Below, piece by piece: positions 38,188-45,154 of a stretch of 64,000 nt of DNA (position 1 is its first letter; every line of letters starts with the position of its first letter). The stretch is taken from contig NZ_JALJWR010000001.1 in the NCBI RefSeq assembly GCF_024169315.1, forward strand, positions 6,436,501-6,500,500, in the 5' to 3' direction. The DNA is from Pseudomonas migulae (GTDB taxonomy: Bacteria > Pseudomonadota > Gammaproteobacteria > Pseudomonadales > Pseudomonadaceae). The notes below the pieces were generated by a model, which was not told the DNA's origin, ran no database searches, and saw only the letters and a list, made by a program, of their open reading frames with translations. The position numbers and the translations under genes were made by a program.

Positions 38188-39108
38188 TCAAAGCAAATGC
38201 TGTTCGATCCACTCTGCGACGGTGGTCGTTTTGATTTGCCGTTCAGCGTTGTAACTCTGCGCCTTGTCCCAGGCGACACCTTTGCCCTCAGCAAACACCG
38301 CCCGGTACTTACGCGTCGGATCATCGGGTGCATCAGCCAGATCGGCCATGAGCTTGGGCACTGTCCATTCGATCCGCTCGACCGTGCGGTTCAGCAAGCG
38401 GTCGACAGTGTCGGCCAATTGCCCGTAGGTGAGGGTGTCACCGGTGACGTAGACAACCTGATTCACCCGCTTCGGATCGAACAGGATAACGGCGGTCAGC
38501 CGGCCAATGTCCTCCGGCGTGGTGACCGTCACGGCGGCGTTCCAACTGCCCAGGGCGCGTACGGTGTTCTGCGCCAGATCGACCACGCCGAACGCGGGCT
38601 CGAACAGAAAACTGGTGAACATCCCGGTCGAAATGATCAGCCATTGCAGCCGCGATTGAGCGCGCAGTAATTGGCGCACATCCAGTTGCTCGTCAAACAG
38701 ATCCTGCGGGCTGCCCCGACCAATCACGTCGTAATCCGCACCGAACTGCCACGGCACATACCGCTTCACATCCGACTGCAACGCGGCGCGGGCGAGTTTG
38801 ACTTGCGTCCCGCTACCGGCGACGAAGCCGAGGCAACTGATCAGCGTATCGAAACCGCTAAACCGCGCGGCCAGCTGCGCTATGGAATCGTTCACCACAT
38901 CGCCCGGCAGCACCTCGATACCCAGCGTGTCCAGTTCTTCGAGCGTTTGGCGTTTGTGCGCGGACATGGTATCGATGGCCGACGGTCGCAGCATCACCGC
39001 GACGCGAGCCTCCGGCCGAGCGGCCAGCTCGCGCAGTACGGCCATGCCAAGCTCGCCGGCACCGAGTACCAGAATGTTTTCGGTTTTTGCAGGATTGAGC
39101 GGGTGCAT
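38188..39108 (-). CDS. NmrA-family NAD(P)-binding reductase (aromatic alcohol reductase-like)
   Basis: A 306-residue protein from ATG 39108 with GGGAG seven bases upstream. The dinucleotide motif ILVLGAGELGMAVLRELAAR opens a Rossmann fold. The rest (SDVKRYVPWQFGADYDVIGR, WLIISTGMFTSFLFEPAFGV) matches the NmrA/isoflavone-reductase-like group, in which members either reduce aromatic substrates or sense the NADP+/NADPH ratio. It is divergent from an HxlR regulator gene 81 bases away, a standard repressor-target pair. Confidence 0.82.
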   Translation of the reverse strand: MHPLNPAKTENILVLGAGELGMAVLRELAARPEARVAVMLRPSAIDTMSAHKRQTLEELDTLGIEVLPGDVVNDSIAQLAARFSGFDTLISCLGFVAGSGTQVKLARAALQSDVKRYVPWQFGADYDVIGRGSPQDLFDEQLDVRQLLRAQSRLQWLIISTGMFTSFLFEPAFGVVDLAQNTVRALGSWNAAVTVTTPEDIGRLTAVILFDPKRVNQVVYVTGDTLTYGQLADTVDRLLNRTVERIEWTVPKLMADLADAPDDPTRKYRAVFAEGKGVAWDKAQSYNAERQIKTTTVAEWIEQHLL

Positions 39109-39189
39109 CGACAACTCCCAATGAATGATCAGCAACGATTGTTTTTCTATCCTGTCACCCTTGGCGAACGTTCAGAAGAAGGCACACGC

Positions 39190-39621
39190 GTGATACCGCA
39201 TGACGAAATGAGTGAAGAAGAAGTGATCCGCCAGTCCCAAGCCGCGTGCGATGCGCTCAGCGCCGAGGACGACGGACTCAAGCGCGAAGTGCTGACCCAT
39301 GCGGGCAATCGCTGGTCGTTGGGTATCGTCCATACCCTGGGTAGCGCGGGGAAATTGCGCCACGCCGAACTTGGAAGGCGCTTGGAGGGGGTTACGCAAC
39401 GCATGCTCACTCGCAGCTTGAGGCAACTGGAGCGTGATGGATTGATTGTGCGTTTTGATCACGGCGAGGTGCCGCCGAGGGTGGATTATGAGTTGACGCC
39501 GCTGGGGCGCAGCTTTTTGGCGCGGATGGTGCCGTTGTGGAGTTGGTTGCTGGAGAATGCGGATGGGTTTCGGGCTGCGCGGGTGCGGTTTGATGCTGAA
39601 AACGAATCTGGCGAGGCATAG
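39190..39621 (+). CDS. HxlR-family transcriptional regulator
   Basis: A 143-residue protein from GTG 39190, preceded by AAGG seven bases upstream. An in-frame ATG at 39121 would leave only 12 bases between the divergent genes, with no room for promoters. Winged-helix core: AGNRWSLGIVHTLGSAGKLR, TQRMLTRSLRQLERDGLIVR, RVDYELTPLGRSFL. It probably represses the divergent NmrA-type reductase gene, perhaps with a quinone or aldehyde as signal, as for other HxlR proteins. Confidence 0.82.
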   Translation: MIPHDEMSEEEVIRQSQAACDALSAEDDGLKREVLTHAGNRWSLGIVHTLGSAGKLRHAELGRRLEGVTQRMLTRSLRQLERDGLIVRFDHGEVPPRVDYELTPLGRSFLARMVPLWSWLLENADGFRAARVRFDAENESGEA

Positions 39622-39700
39622 AAGGGAAGGCTGAGTGACGGGAGAGTTCGCTGTAGGTTTGCATTTGGAGAAAAGGGTGCGAGATGGCGGGCGGCTGCTA

Positions 39701-39716
39701 TCGGCCAAAAGCGGTC
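39701..39716. repeat. TCGGCCAAAAGCGGTC element at the left edge of the RT locus
   Basis: Shares its core with intergenic elements near 41878, 42654, 44845 and 49022. Such sequences lie between cassettes of this island, here against the 3' end of the reverse transcriptase gene. Confidence 0.4.
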
Positions 39717-40968
39717 ACTCCGTTTCTCTAGTCTCCGAGTGGACCGCTGCAAGCAGCCTTACCCCCAACATCGTACGCTGGGCCGTGCCATTTGCTTTTT
39801 GGAAGAGATTCGCTTTCTCCATCTCATACTGCGCCAATGCACTTGTGATGTAGTCATCCAAGCTTTTTATCCACTGGCCATTGCTGCAAAAGGAAAAGGC
39901 TTTTCCCCAACCTAGGATTACTCGGTCGAGATTCTGTAACGCGCCAGAGTAGGACCCCTTTGGGGATATATCTCCAGCTTCGACACTGAATTTCATCATG
40001 CGTATCGATGCGTCTAAATCGGATTTGATCCGCTCCTTGAATCGCTCCCTGGTAGCTGTAGATGGCTGGACCAGTCCTGCCGAAACGAAGCAGCCTAAGA
40101 AATCGAATCCTTTAGCTGTAAGGCCCCTTGAAGCTTTATCGCTTGTTGCTGAGGGCCGGTATGCTTCAAGTGATAGTTTTTTGAGCTCAGCCTGTGCTTT
40201 GTTAAAAGCACGATCCACGCAGCCCATGTCCTTCCCGAGGATTAGGAAGTCATCGATGTACCGCAAACAGGTGACGTCACCATCGTTCATGGTCCTGTCA
40301 AAGTCTTGCAGGTACAAATTGGCTATGAGTGGGGATAGGGGAGATCCTTGAGCTATACCCTCCACCCCGATGGGGAAAATCTCAGCAAGACGCTGACGTC
40401 GAAGCAAGTCAATGTTCGCAAGGTCAGTAGTGATCGCAGCTCGGAATAATGCAATCGTGTCAGGGCAGGTGATGTGAGGGGCTACGAGTGTCATCACACG
40501 GGTCTTGTCAATTTTAGTGAAGAACTCGGCGATATCTGACCTGATATGGAAGGTGGCTCCTTTTGCAATGGCTGATTTGGTATCGGCTATCGCCATCGAA
40601 ACTCGTTTGTTTTTTATGCCTCCGTAGCTCGTAGGGGTAGCCAGCGCTTCTTTCACGAACTTAATACGGCATAAGGCCTCAAGTAAAGCCCGCTGGACGA
40701 TCCGGTTGGGTATAGGTGAAAGCACAATCGGGCGAGAATTTCCGTTGGCTTTGGTTTTTGCCACGCCGGTCTGCTTTTGGAAGGCAAAGGTCTTCTTGGA
40801 TAGCGCGCGCTGGATGTCGGAAAGCGACCGAGGGAGTTGGCTCTCGAAATCCTTGGCTTCGTTTCGGATAGTTTCGGATGATGAAGAAAAGGCGCTTTCT
40901 TTGACCTTCCTCCAAGCCGAATACAACGAATCCCCGCTATAGATTCTACGGTAAAGCGACGAGGTCAC
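39715..40968 (-). CDS. Reverse transcriptase of the UG/Abi (defence-associated) type
   Basis: A 417-residue protein. GTG 40968 is chosen because AAGGAG lies five bases upstream; the frame is open to an ATG at 41013. Motifs: HIRSDIAEFF (motif A, Asp145), GIAQGSPLSPLIANLYL (motif B), CLRYIDDFLIL (Tyr237-Ile-Asp239-Asp240) and KGFDFLGCF (motif D/E). No maturase, HNH or integrase domain, so it is not a group II intron protein, and no retron VTG motif was seen. The size, YxDD context and structured upstream repeats fit the 'unknown group' RTs used in antiphage defence; the DRT2 class, with an upstream template RNA, is one candidate, but I cannot fix the class. GC content and codon use differ from the flanking core. 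Confidence 0.8.
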   Translation of the reverse strand: MTSSLYRRIYSGDSLYSAWRKVKESAFSSSSETIRNEAKDFESQLPRSLSDIQRALSKKTFAFQKQTGVAKTKANGNSRPIVLSPIPNRIVQRALLEALCRIKFVKEALATPTSYGGIKNKRVSMAIADTKSAIAKGATFHIRSDIAEFFTKIDKTRVMTLVAPHITCPDTIALFRAAITTDLANIDLLRRQRLAEIFPIGVEGIAQGSPLSPLIANLYLQDFDRTMNDGDVTCLRYIDDFLILGKDMGCVDRAFNKAQAELKKLSLEAYRPSATSDKASRGLTAKGFDFLGCFVSAGLVQPSTATRERFKERIKSDLDASIRMMKFSVEAGDISPKGSYSGALQNLDRVILGWGKAFSFCSNGQWIKSLDDYITSALAQYEMEKANLFQKANGTAQRTMLGVRLLAAVHSETRETE

Positions 40969-41032
40969 AAAAACTCCTTGTTTGTTGGGAGACACCAGTA
41001 AACTCTCACCCAACTGCTACAGGGGACCTTCA

Positions 41033-41166
41033 ACCTTCGGGAGACCGCGAAGCCTTAACGGCGATCTTGGTCGCGACCCGGACAGCAACCTCCGAAGAGA
41101 GATGGCTGGCGTCTGTCAAACTTGGTTCAGTGCGGTGAGGCGGCTGCACCAGCAAGCAGGCGAGGC
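41033..41166. repeat. 134-bp perfect direct repeat, copy 1
   Basis: Identical base for base to 41518-41651 and in the same orientation. It begins ACCTTCGGGAGACCGCGAAG and ends CAAGCAGGCGAGGC. It sits between the RT start and the tandem hairpin units. Confidence 0.97.
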
Positions 41167-41199
41167 TGATCGCAGTCACGAAACTCCGTGATGCGGCGA

Positions 41200-41405
41200 G
41201 CGCCAAGCTGGCACGTTTTTGCATAAACGCATGATTACCCCCAAAGATTCCGTCAAAACACGATAAATCGTAGCTTTTTGGGCCTCGCGGTTAAGCTCGC
41301 GCAATGCGCCAGGTTGGCACGTTTTTGCACGATCGCACATTGTCCTCCGAAGGCCCCGCCAAGGTGCAAATCGTACCTTTTTGGGTTTCGCGGTCAAGCG
41401 CACGC
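41200..41405 (-). repeat. Tandem pair of about 103-106-bp units
   Basis: Unit 41200-41305 and unit 41306-41405 share GCGCCAxGxTGGCACGTTTT at one end and a CTTTTTGGG-TCGCGGT-AAGC block at the other, with divergence between. Read on the minus strand in one frame, both encode L(N/D)RE(A/T)QK(A/G)TI and CKNVP(A/T)WR, so the similarity also extends to the protein level. Confidence 0.8.
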
Positions 41406-41517
41406 CGTGCAGCTGAACATCGAACACCGCGCTGAAAATAAAGCTGCTAACCGTCTGGTGACCCCAACGTACAGACAGAGTTACGATTATTGACGCAGCA
41501 GTCGAGCGGTGCCCTTT

Positions 41518-41651
41518 ACCTTCGGGAGACCGCGAAGCCTTAACGGCGATCTTGGTCGCGACCCGGACAGCAACCTCCGAAGAGAGATGGCTGGCGTCTG
41601 TCAAACTTGGTTCAGTGCGGTGAGGCGGCTGCACCAGCAAGCAGGCGAGGC
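41518..41651. repeat. 134-bp perfect direct repeat, copy 2
   Basis: Same sequence and orientation as 41033-41166, 485 bases further on. At 41652 it passes abruptly into a truncated membrane-protein reading frame. Confidence 0.97.
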
Positions 41652-41824
41652 ATCCCGATGTTAATCAGCCATCCGGCCAAAAGCCATCTATTTGGCGGCT
41701 CTTTATCAGAAAGCGATAGGATGAGGATCGGGGTCACAAGACTGGTCGCGTAAAATATCGCGAAAGTGAGTGCACTAAAATAGGCGCCAGACTCCAACGC
41801 TGACGATAGTCGTCTAAAGCGCAA
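41652..41824 (-). pseudogene. Truncated membrane-protein fragment fused to the repeat
   Basis: From 41824 the minus strand reads MRFRRLSSALESGAYFSALT, then hydrophobic FAIFYATSLVTPILILSLSD, a polar turn and LLAGWLINIGMP, after which the 134-bp repeat begins. The start of a two-helix membrane protein therefore appears to have been cut by insertion or duplication of the repeat. No family is recognised, and no strong ribosome site is visible. Confidence 0.35.
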
Positions 41825-42005
41825 GCTCCAATGCCCTACGGATCGGTCGAAACCAGACCCGCGAACATCGATTGTCTGCTTTTGGCCGTCAGCTGCCCTT
41901 CACGAAGGGCCGCTATGGGTCGTGAACGCACAACCAGAAACAACTCAGCTTGACCGGGAAGGCCCGTGATACCTTCCGAGGTTCATTCATGACACGGAGG
42001 TCGCC
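41825..42005. other. Intergenic element with AGCTGCCC hairpin
   Basis: GCTTTTGGCCGTCAGCTGCC starts at 41879 and the following bases form AGCTGCCC-loop-GGGCCGCT. A related hairpin lies at 44793-44816. No gene; GGAGG at the right end serves the lipoprotein gene. Confidence 0.4.
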
Positions 42006-42599
42006 ATGCGCACTCTTTATATCCCTATCATCTTGGCGGCAACTTTTTTGGCATCTGGCTGCAGTATCAAGCAAACCGTGACGCCTGCTGAGCTGTCTTC
42101 CGAGATGACGCCAGAGATCTGTCTGATCCCCGCCGAAGGACTGCGAGAGGGATTCAACACTGCCTATCAAAACCTGCTCAAAAACAAAGGATTCCATACG
42201 CGTCAGCTTCCGCCAGGCAGTAGCCCGTCCAGCTGTCCTCTTTCAACGACTTATATTGGTACCTGGTCGTGGGACTTAGCAATTTACATGAGCCATGCAG
42301 ATATTCGCGTTTATCAGTATGGCCAGCAGGTGGGCCAAGCTGAATATGACTCGCGTTGGGGTGGCGGTCGGGTCATTGATAAATTCATTAATGCTGAGAA
42401 AAAAATCACAGAGCTGACCAATCAGCTGTTTCCAAACGGTGCCGCAGGCTTGAGGGGAGTTAAGGAGTCAAACTCTGGGACCGATGCCGCATTTATGACA
42501 AAAGATGCGTACCAACAGCGACAGCTCAAACAGCTTGAACAACAGGGCCTTCCCTATGATGAGTACCAGAAGCGCTACAAGCTGATCATGGCTGAGTAG
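42006..42599 (+). CDS. Sbal_3080-like lipoprotein
   Basis: A 197-residue lipoprotein with GGAGG five bases before the ATG. The signal peptide ends in lipobox LASGC (Cys19). The mature part (EICLIPAEGLREGFNTAYQN, CPLSTTYIGTWSWDLAIYMS, GGGRVIDKFINAEKKI) matches a small lipoprotein family known from Shewanella and Pseudomonas, in which a short beta-rich domain is followed by a terminal helix. It is probably anchored in the outer membrane. Function unknown. It lies between the RT locus and an unrelated gene, with no operon partner. Confidence 0.7.
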   Translation: MRTLYIPIILAATFLASGCSIKQTVTPAELSSEMTPEICLIPAEGLREGFNTAYQNLLKNKGFHTRQLPPGSSPSSCPLSTTYIGTWSWDLAIYMSHADIRVYQYGQQVGQAEYDSRWGGGRVIDKFINAEKKITELTNQLFPNGAAGLRGVKESNSGTDAAFMTKDAYQQRQLKQLEQQGLPYDEYQKRYKLIMAE

Positions 42600-42944
42600 G
42601 CTCCGTGCCGGTCCTGACAGACAGATGAGGGTCGTTTCATCCGGTCACCACAGGCAGAAATCGGCCAAAAATTGACTGTCATAAACGTCTAGATAATCGC
42701 AGGCTATACAAAAGCTCCTATCTGTAGGATGTTCGTAAACGGACGGTAAACGCGCCTAACCGTCAAGTGAAGCTTGAGCGCCAAAGATCTTCATGTCACG
42801 CTGGCGAACCTCGGCATAACGCTATGGTTCGTTCTGCGGCCGTGCTCAAAGTGTCTACGCTCGTTGGATTCGTATGCAAAGACGACTGAATGGCTGAATT
42901 ATGTAAAATGTATGCTTAAGGACTGCAGAGCAGGGAGCAACGGG
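42600..42944. other. Intergenic stretch before the DUF6650-like gene
   Basis: Contains a GGCAGAAATCGGCCAAAAAT element at 42651-42670, of the class found elsewhere in this island. The open frame continues upstream to 42774, but without a ribosome site. Nothing else was seen. Confidence 0.35.
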
Positions 42945-43457
42945 ATGAAAAAACGGCTAAACGTTGTGGTATCGAAGTTGACGGGAATTTCCACATCATT
43001 TTTCGGCGTTTCATGGCAGCCTTCTGCTCCTGAAGGCGAGGTGGTCAAAAAGCTACTCATATATTTTGAGGGCAAGAGGTCGCTCGGCATTGACGAGTTC
43101 GGACTACTCAGCCATGGCCCAGTTATTAGGCCGGCTTGGTTGTCAATGTCAGTGATGCAACTAAGAGATCAAGTTACACAGTCTATTCAAACAATGTCCT
43201 TATCTCGACCTGCTGTTGATGTTATGAATATTGTCGTTAGCAGCTGTAACAGGTTTTTGTCTGAGCTTGAGGAGGATCAAAACAATCCGTCGTATCCCCA
43301 AATGCTTGCAAGATGGCAGAGAGACATGGCGTCATGTATTTACGCCTTATGTGTAAATCTCGAAGTCTTTCCAGGTAATCGATTGAGTCGGTTGCTGGAG
43401 TGGCGACTTCCCAGCAATGTCAGGCTGGTAGACTTGGAAAGGTTCAGGTCATATTAG
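42945..43457 (+). CDS. DUF6650-like protein
   Basis: A 170-residue protein from ATG 42945, seven bases after GGGAG. Its start (KLTGISTSFFGVSWQPSAPE, then VVKKLLIYFEGKRSLGIDEF) resembles a small family found beside defence genes, in which 'GiStP.gGvsW.pp..er.va..v..fle.rr.L' is followed by a helical domain. The second half is helical (RDQVTQSIQTMSLSRPAVDV, NRFLSELEEDQNNPSYPQML). No catalytic motif is visible. It is flanked by gene-poor DNA and faces the HEPN-motif gene downstream on the same strand. Family assignment is from memory of the pattern and is uncertain. Confidence 0.45.
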   Translation: MKKRLNVVVSKLTGISTSFFGVSWQPSAPEGEVVKKLLIYFEGKRSLGIDEFGLLSHGPVIRPAWLSMSVMQLRDQVTQSIQTMSLSRPAVDVMNIVVSSCNRFLSELEEDQNNPSYPQMLARWQRDMASCIYALCVNLEVFPGNRLSRLLEWRLPSNVRLVDLERFRSY

Positions 43458-44052
43458 ATGTTTTAGCAGGGCTATGTCTTCATTTTCCGCCTTGCGCGAT
43501 GCGTCTCCGAGTTGTCGAGCAGTTCCATCGTCGGCATAAATGCTATCGGATCAATCGTATTCTATACCGGCTCGCGTGAAGTTAGTAAGGCTTGTGTGTC
43601 ACCGCTGACAGGTAATTGACCCTCCCGCCGAAATTTCGCAGAACCAAGCTCATTGCTACGTGGACCGTTGTCGGTGCTGGCTATAAATCGATTGATCTTG
43701 GGGCCGGGTTAAGTCAGTACCAGGATCAAATTCGCATCAGTGTCAACAGAGCGTGTGCAGAAGTCCCGTAAGGCCCAACCTCCGGGACCTCTTTCGGCCA
43801 GAGGCGGAGATTTCAAGGGCGCGTGCGCTTAGTCCAAAGCCAACCATGGACACACTCGCAAAGAGTTTGTAGCCTCCATGGAGGTGATATCGCTTTTTCC
43901 CCATTCCCCATATGTCGCGATTTTTCGTACGGGCGTCAAGTGGTTCAAGGGGAGATGCATGAACAAGAAGCATTTTGCGATACAATCGGCGTTATCTTTT
44001 TCGCCTTCCGCGTCGCCAATATATAGTTAAGTGTTTTGAGGATTTCCCGCGC
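43458..44052. other. Gene-poor stretch, 595 bp
   Basis: No gene supported. The minus-strand frame 43743-43985 reads YHLHGGYKLFASVSMVGFGL in the middle, which may be a relic, but it lacks a ribosome site and homologues known to me. The frame of the next gene is open from 43975, but its start is placed at 44053. Confidence 0.3.
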
Positions 44053-44739
44053 ATGGCAAGAGTAGTGACAAAAGATGATTGCTTGGCAGAGATAAAAAGA
44101 TTCTTTAAATACTATATGGCCTACTGTCAAAGCCCCGACCCGGACGCCGTGAGAGAGGTCCTAGCATCTACTTACAGTATCAATGATAAATTGAGGAAGG
44201 CTGGGTACCCCGATTTTTTTGATAGCGATGAATTCCTAGCTATTAAAGCCATTCGAAATTACGCAATCCACCAAGCCGAAATATATAACAGCGCTAGAGC
44301 CTTGCCACTGGCATCCAACGTCCCTGTAGAGGCTGACCTTGGCATACTTTGCTTGATACCTCAGGATGTAATTGAGGCGATTTGTGACAATACAAGTCAT
44401 GAAGGGAGAAGGGCTATTGAAAAATCATGTATTTATTACAAGTGCTATGTAGATATATATCCGTGCATTTTCAATTTTGGAGTTCAGCTTTTTCTGTATA
44501 CCGAGACAAATAGCCTGGTTGTTAGCGCTAGCGAGTATCTAGAATTTCAAAGCTCTATTGAGTTTGAGAGAAAACATAACTATCCGCACCATGTGAAAGG
44601 TGGTTTTAGATTGCCTCATGGAGGTGATATTAATGAGTTTATTGAGAGCGGTCTTCACTCTATAGAAAAAAGAAACGAATTACAGAGCTTGCTATATTCA
44701 GAGGAAGATGGAATGTTCACTTTCAAGGGCATCAGCTGA
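44053..44739 (+). CDS. Helical protein with HEPN-type motif
   Basis: A 228-residue protein from ATG 44053 (GAGGA ten bases upstream; an earlier in-frame ATG at 43975 is possible). The N-terminal third is helical and contains IKAIRNYAIHQAE, in which Arg68-Asn69-x3-His73 fits the HEPN R-N-x3-5-H active site. The rest is mixed alpha/beta and unrecognised. HEPN domains are usually RNases in toxin-antitoxin, abortive infection or CRISPR ancillary proteins. No antitoxin (MNT) gene is next to it. AT-rich, unlike its neighbours, so probably acquired. Confidence 0.45.
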   Translation: MARVVTKDDCLAEIKRFFKYYMAYCQSPDPDAVREVLASTYSINDKLRKAGYPDFFDSDEFLAIKAIRNYAIHQAEIYNSARALPLASNVPVEADLGILCLIPQDVIEAICDNTSHEGRRAIEKSCIYYKCYVDIYPCIFNFGVQLFLYTETNSLVVSASEYLEFQSSIEFERKHNYPHHVKGGFRLPHGGDINEFIESGLHSIEKRNELQSLLYSEEDGMFTFKGIS

Positions 44740-45154
44740 GTTTTGAGTCGCCCCTGATTTCCTACATGCTCAGGCTGGCATCCCTTAACCGTTAGCTGCC
44801 CTCTGGAAGGGCAGCTATTGGCCGGCAGCCAGATCTCGGCTGAGCGCCTGCTTTTGGCCTATTTCTGCCTGTCACGAGAGGCAGAAAACAACCCAAAGCA
44901 GACAGTTGTGATGTTTCAGCCAATAATCGCCGTTTTCCGGTGAAAGCTGCCATGAGAGCATTAGATCTACACCGCCGCACAATTGAGCCTCTATCCATCC
45001 CACTTCTCCTATAGCGACCTCTTCACGCTTCGTTGCGTTTTGATCTTGCCAGACGGGACCCAAGTTGCAGATATACTCTTGCTCAATCCAAATGGGTAGT
45101 GGTGCGGGGCGGGCACAGCCCTCGGCCAAATGGCGTTAACTGTAGAGGTTTATT
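44740..45154. other. Intergenic stretch with hairpin elements and a possible gene relic
   Basis: AGCTGCCCTCTGGAAGGGCA at 44794 is a strong hairpin, followed by GCTTTTGGCCTATTTCTGCC at 44849 and a second small hairpin (CTGCCTGTCACGAGAGGCAG). The minus frame 44872-45129 reads IWIEQEYICNLGPVWQDQ and EVGWIEAQLCGGVDLMLSWQ, which look protein-like, but there is no ribosome site. It may be the remains of a gene. TAGAGG at the right end serves the NACHT gene. Confidence 0.35.

Larger units (their letters stand above)
40975..41517 (-). ncRNA. Candidate structured RNA region upstream of the reverse transcriptase
   Basis: No gene is supported between the RT start and the second 134-bp repeat. The minus strand contains, in order, two tandem units each closing with a six-pair hairpin (GTGCCA-NNN-TGGCGC), then a 134-base block whose ends (CTTCGG/CCGAAG on the plus strand) can pair, then 64 bases to the RT start. 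The hairpin stem is identical in both units while its three-base loop differs (GCT and ACC), which suggests selection on RNA structure. In defence RT systems a noncoding template RNA commonly precedes the RT gene. Boundaries and promoter are unknown. Confidence 0.45.

Noticed and set aside
39715..40968. Group II intron-encoded protein
   Set aside because: There is no maturase or HNH domain after the RT domain and no intron-like domain V structure was recognised downstream.
39715..41651. Diversity-generating retroelement (template repeat/variable repeat)
   Set aside because: The two 134-bp repeats are identical, with no adenine-specific differences, and neither lies in the end of a target protein gene; no accessory Avd-like gene was seen.
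39715..41651. Retron (msr-msd RNA plus RT)
   Set aside because: The RT lacks the retron VTG motif, and the upstream region has no clear inverted a1/a2 pair around a conserved msr hairpin set.
43743..43985. Minus-strand frame of 80 codons
   Set aside because: No ribosome site; a short protein-like stretch in the middle may be a relic, but it is not enough for a gene call.
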